Shown: positions 60,173 through 64,000 of the stretch, in pieces
Layout: each line of letters begins with the position of its first letter
Numbering within the stretch: position 1 is the first letter of the stretch
From: Bacteriovoracaceae bacterium
GTDB lineage: Bacteria; Bdellovibrionota; Bacteriovoracia; Bacteriovoracales; Bacteriovoracaceae
Assembly (NCBI GenBank): GCA_025210745.1
Contig: JAOARC010000046.1
Location: forward strand, 1-64,000
Reading direction: 5' to 3'
Length of the DNA: 64,000 nucleotides
Program-made: the position numbers and the translations under genes
The notes under the pieces: generated by a model
Databases searched by the model: none
What the model saw: only the letters and a program-made list of their open reading frames with translations
What the model was told of the DNA's origin: nothing

Positions 60173-63016
60173 ATGAGTAAAGATATTTATAAAGAAGAAT
60201 CAAAACAAGATATGTACTGGCAAGATGTAGAAAATAAAACTTTAGATCCAAAAGTACTTAAGAATGAATTTGCTGAAGATGAGTTTGACTCTTTTTCTAT
60301 TAAGAAAAATAGAAGAAGCTTCCTTAAGATTATGGGATATTCTGTTTCAGCTCTACCTCTAACTGGATGTATTAAAATACCTGTTAGAAAAGCAATTCCT
60401 TACTTAAAGAAGAACGATACTGTTATTCCTGGTGTAGCAAACTGGTATGCAAGCACTTTTGGTGGTTACCCTGTTTTGGTTAAAACAAGAGAGGGAAGAC
60501 CAATAAAAATTGAGGGTAATGCTAAATCTATGGTGACAATGGGAGGAGCGAACGCGCAAATGCAAGCTTCTGTTTTATCACTTTACGATTCGTATAGATT
60601 TACTGGGCCAATGATCGATGGAAGCTCTATAGAGTGGAGTGATTTTGATGCAAAATTAAAAGAAGCATTAGTAAATAATTCAAAGCCATCTTATATTGTT
60701 ATGAGTCCAAACCATTCTCCATCTGAGCAAAAAGTTATTAAAACATTTGCTAAAAAAACAGGAGCTAAGGTTGTTGTTTACGATAGTGTTGCTAATAACG
60801 CACTTTTAGATGCCACAGAGTCAGTATTTGGTAAAAGAATTATGCCACAACTTGATTTAGAGGCTGCTGATGTCATTGTCTCTTTTGGAGCTGACTTTTT
60901 AGGTACGTATGGTAATGAACTTTCTCAAACTAAAGGTTATGTCGCAAGAAGAAAACCTAAGCATTCAAGAGGAATGAATCGACATTATCAAGTTGAATCT
61001 TTAATGAGTATGACTGGTGCTAACGCAGATATCAGGTATACAAGATCGGTTGCAGATCAAAGAAAGATGATTATTGATATTTATAATTTCTTAAGTGGAA
61101 AAACCGTTACTGATTCAGTGACAGCTTCTATAGCAAAAGATTTAAAATCAGCTGGATCACGTGCTCTATTAGTATCTAATGACACTGATAAGAATGTTCA
61201 GATTTTAGTGGCGAAAATTAACTCTATGCTTGGAGCATATGGAAAAACAATTTTTGCATACGATAGTTCATTTAAAATGAACTCAAACAATAATGAGTTT
61301 GATAAACTTGTTAAGAATATGGAAAGCTCAAAAGTAGGGGCTGTGTTCTTTTTAGGTGTAAACCCAGCTTATGATTATAGATTAAATAAAGCATTTACTT
61401 CTGCTTTATCGAAAGTAGATGTAAGAGTTTCTTTTGCAATGGCAAAAGATGAGACAGCTGCTTTATGTAATTATATTGCTCCAACAAACCATACTTATGA
61501 GTCTTGGTCAGACTCGCAGGTATCTCATGATGAATTCTCATTTACGCAACCTGTGATTCAACCGCTATTTGGTACAAGAATGGCAATGGAAACTTTAATG
61601 GCCCATGCTGGAATTAAAGGAAACTTTCATGATTTCGTTAAATCAAACTGGAAATCAAACTTCTTTAATACTAGTGGAGCTGCTGGAGATAATAAATGGA
61701 ATAATGCTCTTCATGAAGGTGTTGTAACTCTTGATGGTTACTCAAAAATGTTATCAGGTTCTTTTGGATCTGTTGAAGGTATTATAACAAGCATTTCAAA
61801 GACAACTTATCCAAATATGTCAGTTGAACTTTATCAAAAAAGTGCAATGACAAATGGACATATGGCAAACAACCCATGGTTACATGAGATGCCAGATCCA
61901 GTTACAAAAGCAACTTGGGATAACTACATTATGGTTTCTCCAAAGTATGCTAAGTCTAATGGTTTAAAATCAGGGGATGTATGCGTTCTTAAATCAAGCA
62001 CACATTCTGTTAAGCTACCGGTAATTGTTCAGCCGGGAACGGATACAGCTACTTTTGGTGTTGCTGTTGGATATGGAAGAAGAGTCGCTGGTAAAGTAGC
62101 TAAGAACTTAGGAGCAAATGCATTTGGTTTTTCTAATCACGAAAGTGTTACTCTTGCTAAGACTGGAGAGTTTAATGGGCTTGCTCAAACACAAACTCAC
62201 CATTCAATGGAAGGAAGAGATATTATTAGAGAGACGACTTTTGCTGAATATGTAAAAGACAATAAGGCTGGTAATCATAAAAAAGCTAGATTAGTTAATA
62301 TTTACCCTGAACATAAAAAAGATGGACATCAGTGGGCAATGGCAATTGATCTTGCTTCATGTACTGGATGCTCGTCTTGTATTATTTCTTGTAATGCTGA
62401 AAATAACGTTCCTGTTGTTGGTAGACAAGAAGTTAAAAATAGAAGAGAAATGCATTGGTTAAGAATAGACAGGTATTACAAAGGTGATGAAAATCAACCA
62501 GAAGTAATGAATATGCCAATGTTGTGTCAGCACTGTGAAAATGCTCCATGTGAAAACGTTTGTCCAGTTATGGCAACACTTCACTCTTCAGATGGTTTAA
62601 ATCAACAAGTTTATAACAGGTGTGTTGGTACAAGATATTGTGCAAACAACTGTCCTTATAAAGTTAGAAGGTTTAACTGGTTTAACTATGATAGAGGGGA
62701 CAAGTTAGAAAGAATGGTTTTAAATCCAGATGTTTCAAATAGAACCAGAGGGATCATGGAAAAATGTTCTATGTGTGTTCAAAGAATTCAGGAAGGAAAA
62801 CTTCAGGCCAAAAAAGAAAGAAGAGCTCTTAAAGATGGTGATATAAAATTAGCATGTCAGCAATCATGTCCAGGTGATGGTATTGTATTTGGTGATATGA
62901 ATGATCCAAAATCTAAGATCTCTAAATTCTTAGGTGATGAGAGAAACTATACTGTTCTTGAAGAGCTTAACGTTAGACCTAGAATTAGTTACTTAACAAA
63001 AATTAGAAATAAATAA
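60173..63016 (+). CDS. actB: Alternative complex III iron-sulfur subunit ActB
   Basis: The 947-residue protein joins a molybdopterin-oxidoreductase-like part (about 70-700, probably cofactor-free in this family) and a C-terminal ferredoxin-type part with clusters at CTGCSSCIISC (from Cys730), CQHCENAPCENVC, CVGTRYCANNC and CSMCVQ. Near the N-terminus NRRSFLKIMG (Arg47-Arg48) is a twin-arginine signal, followed by LPLTGC, a possible lipobox at Cys66. It carries electrons within alternative complex III on the periplasmic side. It starts 26 bases after actA. Confidence 0.94.
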   Translation: MSKDIYKEESKQDMYWQDVENKTLDPKVLKNEFAEDEFDSFSIKKNRRSFLKIMGYSVSALPLTGCIKIPVRKAIPYLKKNDTVIPGVANWYASTFGGYPVLVKTREGRPIKIEGNAKSMVTMGGANAQMQASVLSLYDSYRFTGPMIDGSSIEWSDFDAKLKEALVNNSKPSYIVMSPNHSPSEQKVIKTFAKKTGAKVVVYDSVANNALLDATESVFGKRIMPQLDLEAADVIVSFGADFLGTYGNELSQTKGYVARRKPKHSRGMNRHYQVESLMSMTGANADIRYTRSVADQRKMIIDIYNFLSGKTVTDSVTASIAKDLKSAGSRALLVSNDTDKNVQILVAKINSMLGAYGKTIFAYDSSFKMNSNNNEFDKLVKNMESSKVGAVFFLGVNPAYDYRLNKAFTSALSKVDVRVSFAMAKDETAALCNYIAPTNHTYESWSDSQVSHDEFSFTQPVIQPLFGTRMAMETLMAHAGIKGNFHDFVKSNWKSNFFNTSGAAGDNKWNNALHEGVVTLDGYSKMLSGSFGSVEGIITSISKTTYPNMSVELYQKSAMTNGHMANNPWLHEMPDPVTKATWDNYIMVSPKYAKSNGLKSGDVCVLKSSTHSVKLPVIVQPGTDTATFGVAVGYGRRVAGKVAKNLGANAFGFSNHESVTLAKTGEFNGLAQTQTHHSMEGRDIIRETTFAEYVKDNKAGNHKKARLVNIYPEHKKDGHQWAMAIDLASCTGCSSCIISCNAENNVPVVGRQEVKNRREMHWLRIDRYYKGDENQPEVMNMPMLCQHCENAPCENVCPVMATLHSSDGLNQQVYNRCVGTRYCANNCPYKVRRFNWFNYDRGDKLERMVLNPDVSNRTRGIMEKCSMCVQRIQEGKLQAKKERRALKDGDIKLACQQSCPGDGIVFGDMNDPKSKISKFLGDERNYTVLEELNVRPRISYLTKIRNK

Positions 63017-63027
63017 GGATATAAAGT

Positions 63028-64000
63028 ATGTCAGATGCACATGTTTCAAAATTTAGAGTGCCTTTAGTTACTGAAGATAGAACATACGAGCAGATGTCTG
63101 CCGATGTTTTAGATACACTAGAGCGCCCACCTAGTAAGGGATGGTTAATAGGTTTTTCTATTGCCGCATTATTAATGACAATTGGTTTTTTAGTAATGGG
63201 ATATCAAGTATCAACAGGTATTGGTGTTTGGGGTCTTAATAAAACTGTTGGTTGGTCATGGGATATTACGAACTTCGTATTTTGGGTTGGTATTGGTCAC
63301 GCTGGAACTCTTATTTCTGCTATCCTTTTAATCTTTAGACAAAGATGGAGAACAGCGATTAACAGATCAGCCGAAGCCATGACAATCTTTGCGGTTGCTT
63401 GTGCTGGTTTATATCCGTTAATTCACGCTGGACGTCCTTGGTTATTATACTGGGTTTTCCCTTATCCAAATACAAGAGGATCTTTATGGGTTAACTTTAG
63501 ATCACCGCTTTTATGGGATGTTGTTGCCATTTCTACATATTTAACTGTTTCTTTAGTATTTTGGTATATGGGATTATTACCAGATCTTGCAACTATTAGA
63601 GATAGAACTAAGTCTAAGTTTAGAAAAATGGTTTATGGTATCGCGGCTTTTGGGTGGGATGGATCAAATAAAACTTGGCATCACTTTGAAATTTTATGTT
63701 TAATCTTAGCAGGTCTAGCGACTCCATTAGTTCTTTCAGTTCACACGATCGTATCTATGGACTTTGCAACTTCTGTTATTCCTGGATGGCACACGACAAT
63801 CTTTCCTCCGTACTTTGTTGCTGGGGCAATTTTCTCTGGGTTTGCCATGGTATTAACTCTTCTAATTATTGCTAGAAAAGTTATGAACTGGGAAAACTAT
63901 ATTACAATGGGACATATCGAAGCTATGTGTAAGGTTATTATTCTTACGGGTACAATGGTTGGTCTTGCTTATGGAACAGAGTTCTTCATCGCTTGGTATT
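63028..64000 (+). CDS. actC: Alternative complex III membrane subunit ActC (partial)
   Basis: The frame from ATG 63028 is open to the window end, giving 324 residues of a longer protein. It has repeated hydrophobic helices and the NrfD/PsrC-type pattern: [57 protein letters not shown], and further helices with [20 protein letters not shown]. ActC is the quinol-interacting membrane subunit of alternative complex III. AAGGA precedes the start, 11 bases after actB. The C-terminal part lies outside the window. Confidence 0.93.
   Translation, partial: MSDAHVSKFRVPLVTEDRTYEQMSADVLDTLERPPSKGWLIGFSIAALLMTIGFLVMGYQVSTGIGVWGLNKTVGWSWDITNFVFWVGIGHAGTLISAILLIFRQRWRTAINRSAEAMTIFAVACAGLYPLIHAGRPWLLYWVFPYPNTRGSLWVNFRSPLLWDVVAISTYLTVSLVFWYMGLLPDLATIRDRTKSKFRKMVYGIAAFGWDGSNKTWHHFEILCLILAGLATPLVLSVHTIVSMDFATSVIPGWHTTIFPPYFVAGAIFSGFAMVLTLLIIARKVMNWENYITMGHIEAMCKVIILTGTMVGLAYGTEFFIAWY

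Noticed and set aside
1-64000. tRNA, rRNA or CRISPR array
   Set aside because: No T-loop-like GGTTCRA motifs in a cloverleaf context, no rRNA signatures and no regularly spaced repeats were seen in the intergenic regions.

Overview
The window reads as chromosome from a low-GC, Gram-negative predatory bacterium of the Bdellovibrionota, most likely Bacteriovoracia (Halobacteriovorax/Bacteriovorax-like). This is an inference. It rests on AT-rich DNA, dense and often overlapping genes, an alternative complex III locus, class I fumarase, and an unusually high share of Sec-exported proteins, many of them peptidases, nucleases or unrecognised. I see no tRNA, rRNA or CRISPR array. The only mobile-element trace is a possible transposase zinc-ribbon fragment at the left edge. 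No stretch longer than 300 bases lacks a gene.

Layout. 0-4 kb: a minus-strand light/oxidative-damage operon (epimerase-SRPBCC fusion, lipocalin, photolyase, flavin reductase). 4-10 kb: PhnA-like protein, a papain-like exported protein, a peptidase/propeller/outer-membrane-barrel protein, and a DEAD-box helicase fused to a Jag/KhpB-like module. 10-16 kb: acyltransferase, lipoamide-dehydrogenase-like protein, peroxiredoxin-glutaredoxin, FxsA, YgiQ and an HI0933-type flavoprotein. 16.8-26.6 kb: exported proteins, including a HExxH peptidase, endonuclease I and a 1536-residue protein with an internal HExxH motif and a C-terminal EndoU-like RNase domain. 26.6-35 kb: adenosine deaminase, DUF1415, DUF3820, a second HI0933 flavoprotein, a TGase-elicitor-like protein, a pseudouridine synthase, a phosphoesterase, a 31-residue basic protein, and TatD and TcdA proteins. 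35-39.5 kb: a trypsin-like protease, a BspA-type LRR protein, MerC, a Fur-family regulator and small envelope proteins. 39.6-43 kb: a cassette of NhaR-like regulator, ATP-grasp ligase and AstE/AspA-type deacylase. 43-54 kb: another HExxH exported protein, the 2-oxoglutarate dehydrogenase operon (sucA-sucB-lpd), hypothetical proteins and two-subunit fumarase. 54-64 kb: U32 peptidase-family protein, DUF5522, an exported hypothetical, a RoxA-like oxygenase, and actA-actB-actC (cut by the window end).

How the parts fit. The 2-oxoglutarate dehydrogenase and fumarase genes feed the TCA cycle, and alternative complex III carries quinol electrons onward. The exported peptidases (papain-like, trypsin-like, three or four HExxH proteins), endonuclease I, the EndoU-like RNase and adenosine deaminase would suit breakdown of prey protein, DNA and RNA followed by nucleoside salvage. 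The observations most worth follow-up are the giant HExxH/EndoU protein, the helicase-KhpB fusion, the ATP-grasp/deacylase cassette, a compositionally odd structured spacer near 12.2 kb, and several genes whose start sites lie in or beside hairpins.
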